Positions 1 to 25,871 of a stretch of 64,000 nucleotides of DNA are shown one piece after another. Where the stretch lies: positions 6,676,580 to 6,740,579 of the forward strand of contig NW_004624747.1 of assembly GCF_000247695.1 (NCBI RefSeq), in the 5' to 3' direction. The stretch is from Heterocephalus glaber (lineage: Eukaryota > Chordata > Mammalia > Rodentia > Bathyergidae). The notes under the pieces are model-generated. The model had not been told where the DNA came from and did not search any database. It saw nothing but the letters and a program-made list of their open reading frames with translations. How positions within the stretch are numbered: the stretch's first letter is position 1; each line of letters begins with the position of its first letter. The position numbers were made by a program, and so were the translations under genes.

Positions 1-305
1 TAGTTCTGGGAAGTATATTGTTGGAATTTCAATCAATATTGCATTAAATCTATATAGTAGTTTTGGAAGTATGGCCATTTTCACTATATTGATTCTTCCT
101 ACCCAGGAACAAAGGATATCTTTCCATTTTATATATCCTCTTCAATCTCCTTCTTCAGAGTGCTGTAGTTTTCAGTGTAGAGGTCTTTGCTTCCTTTGTT
201 AGGTTGATTCCTAGATATTTCATTTTTTTACATGGTATTGTAAAAGGAATTATTTCCCGAATTTCTCTCTCAATGGGTCTGCTATTCGCATATAAGAAGG
301 CTATT
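1..305 (-). mobile_element. L1 ORF2 fragment (antisense), cut by left edge
   Basis: The T-rich sequence matches the antisense of the mammalian L1 ORF2 reverse-transcriptase region, including the familiar 'gattcttcctacccaggaac' and 'attcctagatatttcat' stretches. No intact frame remains. It continues past the left edge and lies within SF3A1 intron 1. Confidence 0.7.
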
Positions 306-409
306 GTTTTTTGCCATTCCACAGTCTTAACCACTATTCAGTGCACAAATGTCTTGTGAAACTCCACTGGAATATCCAATTGTCTCATAACATTCCATAC
401 TCTTCCAGT

Positions 410-486
410 GCTAGATGCTAGCAATTTGAACCCAAGGCCCCATGTATGCTAGGCAAGTACTCTACCACTGAGCTACAACCCTAGTC
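410..486 (-). mobile_element. Old ID-type SINE relic
   Basis: Reads on the minus strand as a diverged ID: '...gtagagtacttgcctagc...' head with a 'gggttcaaat' B-box-like part. No clear target duplication remains. Confidence 0.6.
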
Positions 487-524
487 TTAATCAAACAAAT
501 ATACAAACAAAAAAACTGTTTTCA

Positions 525-608
525 GGGCCAGGGCTTTAGCTCAGTGGTGCTGCCGCCTGCCTCGCAAGCACAAGGTCCCGAGTTTGATCCCCAGTACCAA
601 AAACAAAA
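525..608 (+). mobile_element. ID SINE
   Basis: Complete head (gctttagctcagtggtg) and tail (gatccccagtaccaaaa). Flanks 'tgttttca' and 'tgttttga' look like a target duplication. Confidence 0.85.
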
Positions 609-609
609 T

Positions 610-722
610 GTTTTGAGATAGGATCTTGCTAAGTTGCCCAGGCTCACCTGAAATCTGTGATTCTCCCATCTTAGCCTTCTAAGTAGCTGGGATTACAGGT
701 TCGTGCTACCATGCCCAACAAG
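610..722 (-). mobile_element. B1 SINE, partial
   Basis: Antisense B1 with 'gagataggatcttgctaag', 'gtagctgggattacagg' and 'accatgcccaac'. Confidence 0.75.
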
Positions 723-1299
723 TAGTTCCCATATTCTTAACCCAGTTTTTTCCCTTACCAAAGGGTCAAGTGTCTCAGAAAAACAAAGCTTCTTCCCTGC
801 CCTAATGTTGTGTTGTACTCCTGCCTTCTCCCTTTCTTTTCTCTGGTAGCTGAACACCCTGAGTTCCCACTTCCTCACCTTCATGTGGTCCCCACTCACC
901 CCAAGTGCTCTTGCTAAACTCAAAATGACTGCCTAGAGTCAGCAACAGCTGTCATCTTAGCATGAGGTGACCACTCCCTTACAAAACTGTCAACTCCTAA
1001 GCCTCATTCTCACCTGTCTTTCCTTCTTGCTCACCATTCCTTCTTCCTATTTACCTCCTGCCCTAAAATGTTAGAGAACTCCAAAACTCTGTTCACAGTA
1101 TCCACTTGGTTCTCAGGAACTCACAACCATGCCCTTCAATTCCCTTACCATCTCTAAGCTAAACAATCCAGCCCAAATCAGTGTCCCAGATCACTCCTGA
1201 ACTTTAGATCCAGTGGACTCTTGAGCACTTCCATCTCTAACCTCATGAATGACTTCCCACTCACATAGGCCAGAATCTGCGGCCCTCCTCATTCAATGA

Positions 1300-1665
1300 T
1301 AACAATATTTATTAAGCACAAAGTAGGGCCAGATACTTTTCTGTTTTGTTTTGTAGACAGGGTCTGGCTATGTAGTTTAGGTTGGCCTTGAATTCACTAT
1401 GTGGAACAGGTTGGCCTGAAACTTATGGCCATCCTGCCTTGGCCTCTAGAGTGCTGGGATTATGAGCAAATTGCTGGGATTATGGGATTACAGGAGTGCA
1501 CCACCATGTCCAGCCCAGGCACTTTTCTAAGCACTTTAAATTTATTAACTCTTACAACTCTTATGAAAGCCTATGAGGTAATGACTCTTGTTACCCCCAA
1601 ATTATAGAAGAATTTAACTGACAGAATCAGGATTCCTACACATCTGGCTGACGACCCTGAGTCAC
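1300..1665 (+). mobile_element. MIR interrupted by B1
   Basis: MIR-like start ('acaatatttattaagcacaa', 'gccagatacttttct') resumes after the inserted B1 as 'ccaggcacttttctaagcac' and runs through 'tatgaggtaatgactcttgt'. The repeated 'ccag.cacttttct' marks the B1 insertion point. Confidence 0.65.
1344..1516 (-). mobile_element. B1 SINE inserted in MIR
   Basis: Antisense B1 from 'tgttttgtagacagggtctg' to 'gtgcaccaccatgtccagcc'. It contains a local duplication of the 'gctgggattatg' segment. Confidence 0.75.
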
Positions 1666-2699
1666 TGACCATTTTGTGACAAGCACTTGCCCATCCTCTT
1701 TGCCCTATCCAGACCTGGCCCTCTGCATCTTTTGAATAGTGCCTGGTCTTCCATCCTAGCAACTCTCCACATCACTTCCTGCCCACCTAATTTCTCAAAC
1801 GCAAATGTCATTATCTAAAAAAGCTTCCATTCCTCCCACTGTCTACAAATTCAAATTTTATAATTTAGTCTGCCACCATTCTCCCAATCCTTCAACTGCA
1901 CTTGGTTATTTATTCATCACCAGAGAGAGCATGATCTCTTGCCTTGTTTCTGTACTGATTATTTAAAATTATCTGTTTATTTTCCCCTGGTGACTAGGAA
2001 AATGCCAGGCACAAACAGGCACTTAACCATTTGTGGAAAGGGCATAGGCCACTTCTATCATGTTCCTTGCTGTATTGTCATATTCTTTTCAGTATTCTGA
2101 ATTCAAAACAGTGACCACCATATAGTATGTGCTCAATAAATGTTAAATGAATAAAGAATGCCATTTCCCTCACCCAGTTACTCTTCTGAAGAACTATTCA
2201 TCCTGCTAAAAGCAATTTACCTCTCAGGTCTGTGGGTTTCTCTTAACTTGATCATTAGGTTACCATCTCCTTACTACTCTTATGGCTCATACCACACCGT
2301 ATTGCAGTTATTTATGCATATTTCCCCTTATCTGGTTGAGAGTTAGGATCTGACTGGCACTCTATCACTTACTGTGGTCTAGACAATATAAACATTTGTG
2401 AGTATTCCCGCTTGCCTCTCTTCTTACTAGTCTAGGAGCTCTCCTATGGTGGGGGATTGTGCCTCATTCATTTTGATAAGATGGACACTGGCACGATGTC
2501 TGGATTTGGGTAAACACCAGGGCTGGGACTGCAGGGAAAAGACTGGGGCAGCGGGCGCAAGAGCTTGGATCAATGCTTCTCACATTTTAACGAATCACCT
2601 TGGGATCTTGTTAAAATGCAGATTCCTACTTAGATCTAGGGTGGACTCTACACATCTAAAACCTCCCAGGGTGATACCCTGGTTGCTCGACCTGTGACT

Positions 2700-3290
2700 A
2701 CTTAGAACCACTGTTCAGCTGGCTTGCCCGGCTACCATAGGACGCGCGCTGCCTCCTGGGACTTGTAGTTCCTCCTAGGACTTCAGAGCAGCAGGACATT
2801 ACCGAAGGACTCAGCGCCCGCGACGGAGGGGAGGGCCCAGGCCTAAGAAAAGGCTGCCCGTCGAGGTGCGGGAGACGCGGTACCTGTTTGGGCTCGGTGA
2901 TCACCGGCGGCGGCGGAGGCACCGCCTGCACGGGTCCGGCCGGCATGACTGCGACGCTTAGGGCTGCCAGCCCGCCTCAGTGTAGACGACCGCTGCTGCG
3001 TGAAGAGACACCTCGCCAAAGGTCAGACGAGCTCTCAAGATGGCAGCCGCCGAGGGAAACCTTGCAGCGGAGGCAAGACCGACGAACTTCCGGTTCCGCC
3101 CTCTCATCGTGGCGTGTTTCCGCCCCTCCTCTGGGGCAAGGCCGCGCAACACCGTTGTCATGGCAGCAGTGTGGGAACCCGACTGTGGGTTTTGGAGCAT
3201 CCCTCGAGCAGCAGGCGCGCCGCCGGCGGTTCCTTGGGCCGGTCAGACACTGAACCCGGGGCGGCGACGCCGGAGGCAGGTGAGATGTTC
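2700..3290. promoter_or_regulatory. Divergent CpG-rich promoter of SF3A1 (-) and CCDC157 (+)
   Basis: CpG density jumps here relative to both flanks. SF3A1 begins on the minus strand (ATG at 2946-2944), and a non-coding CCDC157 first exon ends on the plus strand at a strong donor (GGCAG|GTGAGA, exon end 3279). Visible motifs are an ETS-type site ACTTCCGGTT (3086-3095) and a YY1-like CAAGATGGCAGCC (3036-3048), both common at TATA-less housekeeping promoters. No TATA box was seen. The divergent arrangement is inferred from the two gene starts; transcription start sites cannot be read from sequence. Confidence 0.75.
2884..2946 (-). CDS. SF3A1: Splicing factor 3A subunit 1, first coding exon only
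   Basis: SF3A1 (SF3a120) is the largest subunit of SF3a, which with SF3b converts U2 snRNP to its active form and acts at the branch point during spliceosome assembly in the nucleus. This exon encodes 21 residues beginning MPAGPVQAVPPPPPV and ending TEPKQ, the proline-rich extreme N-terminus of mammalian SF3A1. It differs from the human sequence I remember by one residue (I where human has P). The exon ends in phase 0 at CAAACAG|GTACCG. The SURP modules, the proline-rich middle and the C-terminal ubiquitin-like domain would be encoded further left, outside the window. The start is the first ATG in the exon, in good Kozak context, and faces the CCDC157 promoter. Identity rests on a short but distinctive peptide plus conserved synteny. 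Confidence 0.9.
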
Positions 3291-3689
3291 TACACCTCCC
3301 GTCAGACGCCTCAGCACTCCGCTTTACTCCACAAGGCCAGTTCCTGTTCCCTCTGACCCGGACTTCTGAGGTTCCCTCCTTGGACTCTCACTTTGGAGAG
3401 CCCTTTCCCTCTAGGCCCACCACCTCAAAGTTCCACCTTTCAAACCGCATGCCCTTAAGTCCCACGTCTCTTTTCCACGGGCCTGCTTTTTCTAGGTTCC
3501 ACCCCTTCTCAAATTGTGCTGCTTCCTGAGGCTCCAGTCTTGACCTCCACAGGTGCTGTCTGCAGACTGTGCCCCTCACTTGCCGGAGCTAGGCTCAAGC
3601 AATCCTCCAGCCTTAGTTTCTTGAGTAGCCGGGGCTACAAACATCCGCCATGGCTCTAGCTACCATTGTTCTACGTTAATAACACCAAC

Positions 3690-3800
3690 AATAACATAAA
3701 CCGGCTACAGTGTGGAGGGAAGGAGGTGGGGGTCTTCAGGGAGAAACTATCACTGCCCCATTTCACAGGAAGGGAAACTGAAGTCCAGACAGGGGGTCCC
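3690..3800 (+). mobile_element. MIR-like fragment
   Basis: 'ccccatttcacaggaaggga' followed by 'aactgaagtccagac' matches the MIR core. Ends are vague. Confidence 0.4.
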
Positions 3801-3939
3801 AGCTGATTTCCCTCATTCCAGAGCTGAGAGGGAGAGGAGACTGGACAGGAAGAACAGGATCTCAGCAGAGTAAGAATAAGAAGCAGGCGGGATTGGAAGT
3901 GTGTCTCTGGGAAGTGAGGGGCCAAAAAAGATGGATATA

Positions 3940-4065
3940 TTGAACATTTACTGAGAGCCAGACCGTGTGTCAAACACTACATCATAAATGATTCCTAGTA
4001 GCAACCTATTTACAGAGAATTGTGAAGTTCAGAGTTGGTAGGATGGGAATCTGAACTCAGGCCAG
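3940..4065 (+). mobile_element. MIR fragment
   Basis: 'catttactgagagccagacc' through 'gggaatctgaactcaggcc' follows the MIR order (terminal part, then 'gaacccagg'-like end). Confidence 0.55.
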
Positions 4066-4067
4066 TC

Positions 4068-4585
4068 TTCTTTTTTTTTGCTTAAATTCTTTTATTGAGG
4101 GCTGGGGATTTAGCTCAGTGCTGCTGTGACTGCCTTGTAAGCTCAAGGTCCGGAGTTTGATTCCCCAGTACCAGAACAACAACAACAGCAAAAAATATGG
4201 ACTTAAATTCTTTACTGGTACATTTTAGGTATACAATACGTTTACATTTATCATTGGGTGCTTGTACCTGTACATGATGTATCTTGGTTCTTATTTTTTC
4301 CCCATTACCTGTGCACCCTTCACCCCCTCTACCCTTCCCTATTTACATAGACTTTGTTTCCATTTTTCTCTTTTCTCATAATTTTTCCTTTCCCTTCTTT
4401 CCTTTCCCCTCCTCCTCCCACCTCCCCTACCCCTTTGGACCTTTTCTTCCTATTTCAAGTTATCAATTATTCATTTTAATTGTTTTAATCCTTATTTACA
4501 CTTTCAGTTTCTCACACTAGAGAAATTATTGGGTATTTACACATGTGTGTCCTATTTACTTCACTTAAGAGTATGGTCAGGCTAG
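4068..4585 (-). mobile_element. L1 3' end (3' UTR), with ID inside
   Basis: After a poly-T run the sequence 'ggtacattttaggtatacaa' to 'cacatgtgtgtcctatttac' closely matches 31660-32000, the 3' UTR of the larger antisense L1 here. The ID at about 4100-4190 splits it, with 'cttaaattctttta' and 'acttaaattcttta' as flanking duplication. Confidence 0.75.
4100..4192 (+). mobile_element. ID SINE inserted in L1 tail
   Basis: 'ggctggggatttagctcagt' head and 'gattccccagtaccag' end, with an (AAC)n tail. The target duplication in the L1 tail shows it is younger than that L1. Confidence 0.85.
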
Positions 4586-4769
4586 TCTTCTTGACTAGTG
4601 CAAATGGTTATTCCTTTTTCTTCAGTCCCTTCAGAGTTCCCAGGGATTAATGCAATTAGCAATCTCAGGTCAGAGAATGATAAGTTCCATGTAGGTGGCT
4701 TTAGCAGATGTGTCTAGCCTTTGGGCTGCAGGTTGGACACACATGTGTTTTGATAAAAATATTAAAAAA

Positions 4770-4972
4770 GGTAGCCAGGTGTGGTGGCACTGACTGTAAT
4801 CTCAGCACTCTGGGTGGCTAAGGCAAGAGGAGGATCACAAGTTTGAGACCAGCCTGGACAACTTAGACTGTCTAAAAATTTGAAATAAATAAATAAAAGG
4901 GGCTGGGGATGTAACTCAATGTGAAGTCCTTGGATTCAATTCCTAATACCACTAAAATAAATAAATAATTTA
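4770..4972 (+). mobile_element. B1-dID dimeric SINE
   Basis: B1 part ('gccaggtgtggtggcac') joined through 'aaataaataaataaaagg' to a shortened ID ('ggctggggatgtaactcaa'). Confidence 0.8.
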
Positions 4973-4981
4973 AAAGGAAAG

Positions 4982-5113
4982 GAGCTGGGCATGGTGGTGC
5001 ATGCCTGTAATCCCAGCACTTGGGAGGCTGAAGCAGGAGGACTGACATGAGTTTGAGGCCATCCTGAGCTACATAACAAAGACCCTGTCTCAAAAAACAA
5101 AAAGCAAAAAAAT
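4982..5113 (+). mobile_element. B1 SINE
   Basis: Full-length B1: 'gctgggcatggtggtgcatg', 'gaggctgaagcaggagga', 'ccctgtctcaaaaaac'. Confidence 0.85.
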
Positions 5114-5887
5114 AAACCATTGAATAAATTAAAATTGCCCTGAAACTTTCTTTTACTAATTTATCCATGGGAATTATTTTGTCAACACCCATCTTCTTAA
5201 AACTTGTCTGTAGTATTTTGAAGTTCTGGATATATTCATACTCTAGCTTAGCTTTCTTTAAGGCAGTGGAACAAAGGAAGAACGTATCCATAAACTGACA
5301 ATAGGCACCCCGAGTACAACAACTCTTTCATCTTTGTTATATTCTACTACAGAGACTCATTGATCCAGGTCAGCATGTCCTGTTGATTTGAGTTATCACT
5401 GGTGACTGATGGGGAGTATGCATTCACTTCGATCTTCTCCCCATAATATGATGACATAAAGATTCATTATCACCAGCTGACTCCTTTTATAGACAGAGAC
5501 TGGGTGTTTGCTGGAGGCAGTCTTTACCAGTGGGGTAGGTTGCTAGGTCTGAGAGAAAGAAGGGGCTTGAATGTTGAATGGGAGGGGAGAAAAGGCTCCT
5601 GCTCTTCTCTGCAAGTCAAAATTTTACCCTGAATCCTAGGGAACTGAAGGGAAGTAGAGTAAGTTGTTAACCCTACTAAGGGCATTGTTAGCTAAATTAC
5701 TGCCATCACATGTGTGCCACAGGTATAGGTCAGGGCTGAGGGTTCTTCTACTCAAGGCCCCAAAATTACAGAGAATATTAAATCCTCCTTCATTTGCTAT
5801 ATGCCTAAGTGCTTCTCAAACTTCTGCATCTTCATAACCTCAGTTTTCAGGAAAAACTACAAAAATTAACCTTGGACTAACTTTCTT

Positions 5888-6155
5888 TTTTATACTGGGG
5901 ATTAAACCCAGGGCCTTCACACTGAGCTACATCCTGATCTCTTTTTCTTTTTCTTTATTTTTTTATTTTTTTGGACCAGGAATCGAACTTAGGACCTTGT
6001 GGTTGCCAGGCAGGCACAGTGCCACTGGGCTACATCCCCGGCCCTCCTGATCTCTTTTTGAGACAGGGTCTCACTAAGTTGCTAAATTGTCCAGGAGGGG
6101 CTTGAACTTGTGATCCTCCTGCATCAGCCTCCCAAGTTGCTGAGATTACAGATAG
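5888..6155 (-). mobile_element. B1-dID dimer interrupted by an ID
   Basis: The antisense dID part ('atactggggattaaaccc') is separated from its B1 part ('gagacagggtctcactaag') by an inserted ID. The duplicated 'cctgatctcttttt' brackets the insert. Confidence 0.75.
5956..6045 (-). mobile_element. ID SINE nested in B1-dID
   Basis: 'ggaccaggaatcgaacttag' to 'gctacatccccggccc'. Target duplication 'cctgatctcttttt' lies on both sides. Confidence 0.8.
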
Positions 6156-6167
6156 CCTTGGATATTC

Positions 6168-6275
6168 TTTTTTTTTGGTACCGGGGATTGAACTCGGGAC
6201 CTTGCGCTTGTGAGGCAGGCGCCAGAACCACTGAGCTAAATCGCCAGAACCACTGAGCTAAATCCCCAGCCCCAC
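6168..6275 (-). mobile_element. ID SINE with internal head duplication
   Basis: The tRNA-like head carries a tandem copy: 'gccagaaccactgagctaaa' occurs twice back to back. Target duplication 'ccttggatattctt' lies on both sides. Confidence 0.85.
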
Positions 6276-6383
6276 CTTGGATATTCTTGATGCTTTGACA
6301 TTTGCTGTTACTATCTGAACCAGAATGTGAGTCAGTTGGTATGTGAGATGGCCAAACATGGCTAATGTAGTGTGTTTGTTTTT

Positions 6384-6557
6384 TGTGGTACTGGGGAATT
6401 GAATCTAGGGCCTTCACACTGAGTTACATTCCCAGCCATTTTAATTTTTGAGACTGGGACCTGCTAAATTGCTCAGGCTAGGCTTGAACTTGCAGTCCTC
6501 CTGCCTCTGGCTCCCAGACTGCTGAGATTACAGGCACGCATCACCATGCCTGGCTGC
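6384..6557 (-). mobile_element. B1-dID dimeric SINE
   Basis: Antisense dID ('ggtactggggaattgaatc') then B1 to 'catcaccatgcctggc'. Confidence 0.8.
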
Positions 6558-6999
6558 TAGTACCTCATTTGAGGTGAACAGATCAAATGTTTCTTGAGGC
6601 CTTCATAAGCCTTCACAAGCAAGCTTATGAATTCAGGTGCTTTGCCTGCTTCCTCCCAGGTTGGAGCTTCTTGCTTGCTTGCTTTATTCCCTTCATGCCC
6701 ATTCCAGGGAGGAAACTCAAATGTTTTGGTCTGTTTTTTCTCTTTGTTTCCACTTCACTCCTTGGGGACACAAAATCTCATAGGCAGTAGTATCTCATGA
6801 GAGGCAGTTGCCAAAACAACATGTATGTAAGGTGCAAGCAAGTGTGTGTTTGTGTGTATACACAAATGCCAACAAACAGCTTTTGTGGTGAATGAAGCTG
6901 ACACATCCAAGTTTACTCTTTGTAAAGACTCAGATATAGTTGATAGTTCGCAGAAGACAGGGTTCTGTATGCCCAGCTTTTTCCCTTGTCTTTTTGGGG

Positions 7000-7118
7000 G
7001 TTTGGTTTTTTGAGACGGTCTCACTATGCAGCCCAGGCTGGCCTCAAATTCTTGGTGATCCTCCTGCCTCAGCCTCCAGAATGCTGGGATTACAGGCATG
7101 CACCACATGCTCGGCTCC
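7000..7118 (-). mobile_element. B1 SINE
   Basis: 'ttgagacggtctcactatgc' to 'gcatgcaccacatgctcggc'. Confidence 0.85.
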
Positions 7119-7297
7119 CTACCTAGTCTTGATATAGCATCCAGGGGGTAGTGGATACTCAATCACTCTTTGTTGAAGGAACACACATCTGACCACTATA
7201 CCAGCCCATATGGCTTTCAAGCATTTGAAATATTGTCTGGTGCAAATTGCCATAAAGGTCAAATAAACACTGGACTTTGTGACTTTAAAAAAAAAAG

Positions 7298-7425
7298 TAG
7301 CTGGGCTCGGTGTATACCTGTAATACCATCTACTTGGGAGGCTGAGACAGGAGATTTCAAATTAGAGGCTAGTCCAGGTAACTTAACAAGACTGTATCTT
7401 AAAAAAAAAAAAATTAAAAGGGCTG
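7298..7425 (+). mobile_element. B1 SINE, 3' part decayed
   Basis: 'gtagctgggctcggtgtata', 'ggaggctgagacaggag', then an A-rich tail. Confidence 0.75.
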
Positions 7426-7429
7426 AGGC

Positions 7430-7575
7430 CAGGTAGGGTGGTGCACACCTGTAATCCCAGCACTCTGGAAGGCTGAGGCAAAAAGATTTCAAATTTTCAA
7501 GCCCAGCTAGGGCAATGACTTAGTGAGACTCTGTTCAAAATGAAAAATAAAAATGAGCTGGGGATGTAGCTTACC
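7430..7575 (+). mobile_element. B1-dID SINE, dID truncated
   Basis: 'gccaggtagggtggtgcaca' B1 part, then 'gagctggggatgtagctta' where the dID stops. Confidence 0.75.
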
Positions 7576-8081
7576 CTATTCCTCCAGCCTGAAATACTTT
7601 CCCTTTCTTCCTAGGCACCCTCCACCCTGTCTCTAAGGAATCCCTGTGGTCACTCACTGTCACCTTCATCCATTCCAGGGACTAGAGGGCTGTTTGAGGT
7701 CAGACCTGCACTGGGGACAGGAAGCCAGGTACCTGGATGAGCTCTGGAGCCCACAGTCTAGTCCAAGAGTCAGACACGGTTCATAGCTGTAGCTCCACAG
7801 GCAGGCACCCGTGAGAGGTGAAGCCAGAGTCCATTGTTCTGGGAGACTAAGGGTCCATTTCAGCCCTCAGGGACCAGGCCTGGGTGTCTCTGAGCTTCCC
7901 AACACTTGTGGGGACAGGCTGTTTCTCAGGCGTCTCAGCCCAAGTTGCCAGGTTATATAACAGTGAACTCAAAGGTGACAGTTCATGAGCTCACAGGGAA
8001 AGAGACTGTCAGCCAGATAATTAACAGACTTCTCTCAAGGTCAGGGCAAACTTCTTGCTAAGGAACAACCTGGTAGATTAG

Positions 8082-17349
<9,268 letters not shown>

Positions 17350-17400
17350 CTTGCAGCAGGGAAGGGGCTGCAGGGAAGGTGGCTGGCAACTCCCCAATGG

Positions 17401-17406
17401 AATAAA
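17401..17406 (+). terminator. CCDC157: CCDC157 polyadenylation signal
   Basis: Canonical AATAAA, 52 bases after the TAA stop. This predicts a very short 3' UTR of roughly 70-80 bases. Confidence 0.8.
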
Positions 17407-18197
17407 GTCCCAGCCATCTGCCCACAGCATTCTTGGCCTCACAGCATGGCTGAACTGGAGGGACAGTCCTTCCTTCCCTTTGCAGGACATTGGTCAGGAG
17501 AGACCTGGCTAGCAGAGCCCTGGCACTGTGTGCCCTCGGTAAGGGGGAGCTTTCTGCCTCTCTCTGGATAGGCTGTGGGAGAAGAGAGCACATCAAGGGC
17601 AGAAAGAAACTTCTAGCACCTGGGCCAGGTGAAAAGCAGTCCTTCCACTATCACAGCAAGGGTCAAGGGGCAAACTTGGATATAGTGACTGGTATCCACT
17701 GAGCCACCTATGTCAAGGTGATGGTGTATGGGGGAGGGCCAGAAAGGACATTGAAACAAGCAAGGAATCCAAGGCCAGGATCTTGGTTCTGGACTCACTG
17801 AAGCAGGCAGAGGACAGTGATGCCTTCAGCCTCCCATCCTGCCTTTAAATCTGGGCCTGGCAGCATTAAGGACTGAAGAACACCAGGAATCCTTTCACTG
17901 AGGAACTCCCTGCCTTTAGGAACTCATGAGAGTGACAAAGGAGTTGTCTACATCCTAAAGGTCAGAGCCCCAGAGGCCACCAAAGGCAGGGCCAGGCCTC
18001 TGGACACTTTAGCCAGCCCTGACTTTACTAGGCCTAGATCTTGGGGGCTGTTCAACCTAGGGTGCCATGTGGCTGAGCACTGATGTCACCAAACACCATA
18101 GGCACACAATGGTCATTGTCCTCAAGAAGCCACTGGCTCATAACGAGTCCTCCCTTGTCTGTGAAGGATAGGCTCAGAGACCTCACTGAGAACATTT

Positions 18198-18282
18198 TTT
18201 TTTCTCTAGTACCCAGGGATTGAATCCATGGCCTCAGGCACAATAAGCACTCTACCTATCACTGAGCTACCCCAGTCCCCTT
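18198..18282 (-). mobile_element. Old ID SINE
   Basis: 'gtacccagggattgaatcca' to 'actgagctaccccagtccc'. Confidence 0.65.
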
Positions 18283-18640
18283 GCTAAGGACTTAGGCTGT
18301 GCTCTCAGCCTTCTATGGCATTTTTCCTGGTGAGGATGGTGAGGCCATCAGGTGGAACACTGAAGTTTACAGAGAAGAATCAAGAGCAGGGTCACATATG
18401 TTGCAGGGCCAGCACTGTTAGGTCTGCCTAACTCTTGCTTCTGAGAAGTTCCAGGGTTCTTGAAGAGGCTGGGATGCCCTGGGCCACCTCTAAGGGGAGA
18501 GCCAGCCATTGAGGGTGGCTCATTGAGCAGATGGTCTGGCCAAGTCCAGGGGGAAGCCCTGTCACAGCTGAAATCAAGGTATTAAACCCAGCACGTTTCT
18601 TTCTGTCAGCTTTGGGGAATAATCTTCCAAGCTCATTCTG

Positions 18641-18743
18641 TTTTTATTTTTTGTTTTTTGTTTTTTTTGGTACCGGGGATCGAACTTGGGTCCTTGCGCC
18701 TGGGAGGCAGGCGGCAAAACCACTGAGCTAAATCCCCAGGCCC
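18641..18743 (-). mobile_element. ID SINE
   Basis: Young antisense ID with a T/G-rich tail. Perfect duplication 'ttccaagctcattctg' on both sides. Confidence 0.92.
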
Positions 18744-19189
18744 ATTCCAAGCTCATTCTGGCTACTGACAGAATTCAATCCTTATGGCTGTAGGACTGAG
18801 GTCCCCATTTCCATCTTCCTTACCTCATGGCCCCTCCATCTTCAAGGAAGCAGCAGAGAATGTTGCTGCATTGAATCCCCTTTGCACTTCAAGTCTCTGA
18901 CTTCTACCAGCCAGAGGAAATTGCTTTTAGTGGGCTTATGTGTAGGTCAGGCCCACTAGGATGCTTTCCCCATCTTAAGGTCAGCTGTGCATATAACATA
19001 ACCTGATCATGAGGGTAATATCCCACAGAGTCACCATTCCATAGGTTATATAGAGTGTTCATGGTTGGGGGGGATCTTGAGGGCCATCTGAGAACCCCAT
19101 CTACTACTGGCAGTAGAACCCAAGACAACTTAAAAAAAATCTTAAAACATCCACATAAACTTTACATCTTATGTTAAAATATATCCTTG

Positions 19190-19195
19190 TTTATT
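19190..19195 (-). terminator. RNF215: RNF215 polyadenylation signal
   Basis: AATAAA on the minus strand, about 725 bases after the RNF215 stop, implying a 3' UTR of about 0.74 kb. Confidence 0.7.
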
Positions 19196-19918
19196 TTACT
19201 ATTAAAATTTCCCTGCCCCAACTCTTTAAAAAATGGATGCCCTTGGAAGATGCACCACATTTATCCCGTGGCTTCAAGTACAGTACAGTATCTCGGTGAG
19301 TGATATATAGCCCAGCCAAGAAGTACAAGAAGTTTCTAAGGCCTCTGGTCCCAACCAGGCTTGGGATGGGAGCCCAGTTGGACAGCAGTAGGGCCTGTGG
19401 CTCCCAGTGCCCAATGACCAAGGACAGCACTACCGAGGTGGTAGAGAGGTCTCTGGGTTTAACATGACAGCCTTGACCAGGTCTATCTTGATAGTCAAGC
19501 CAGGGTGCCCCAAGGCCAGACAGCTTGTTCCTCAATCCCCCCTCCCCCCACCCCCCCAAATAAGCATAAAACAGCCACTGTAGTCTTAGCCCTCAGGGAT
19601 CCCCTGGCTACACTGGTCCCATATTCTCACCCAATTGTCCTGGGAGCTGCATGTGAGCAGGGCAGATACAATGTCCCAGGACTCCAGAGAAGGGCCACAA
19701 AGTAACTTCTCACCCTGGCCTGGTGGGTCCTGGCCCTGAATCTTTGCTCAGGGCTGCAGATCCCTGCTTCCCAGCATGGTATGCTGGGGTCCATATCCTT
19801 CCCCCACCCCCAGGGCTGGCTGCCCTGTCCATTCCACCATCCTGTCCAGGAGCCCAGGCTAAGGGCCAGGATGCAGCGGAGGGGTCTGTTCCTGCACACA
19901 GAATCCCCAGTGGGGCAG

Positions 19919-25620
<5,702 letters not shown>

Positions 25621-25797
25621 GGCTGAGTTGAAAGTCGGAGTTGAGGCGCTCCCTAGCCAGCGAGATTATGACTCAGCGGAGCCAAGCACAGAGTAGATGG
25701 TGGAAAATAGCTGGAAAAGGCGGCCTGGGGAGACAGAGACACAATCAGGACCTGAAAAGGGCAGGAGCGAGGGACGTTTGTGGCCTAAGGGTGGGTC

Positions 25798-25871
25798 TTT
25801 TTTTTTTTTTTTTGGTACCCGGGACCTTGCGCTTGCGAGGCAGGTGGCGGAACCACTAAGCTAAAAATCCC
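25798..25871 (-). mobile_element. ID SINE with internal deletion
   Basis: Antisense ID lacking the 'gatcgaactcg' segment between 'ggtaccc' and 'gggaccttgc'. Confidence 0.85.

Larger units (their letters stand above)
1..2883 (-). other. SF3A1: SF3A1 intron 1 (part)
   Basis: Non-coding stretch downstream of the SF3A1 first-exon donor. It holds an L1 ORF2 fragment, an ID, several B1/ID relics and a MIR split by a B1. I looked for the conserved second exon of SF3A1 on the minus strand and found no trace, so it should lie left of this window. Confidence 0.75.
17425..19180. other. Intergenic spacer between converging CCDC157 and RNF215
   Basis: Tail-to-tail spacer with no gene I can support. It contains an old antisense ID (about 18198) and a young antisense ID (18641). 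Confidence 0.6.
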
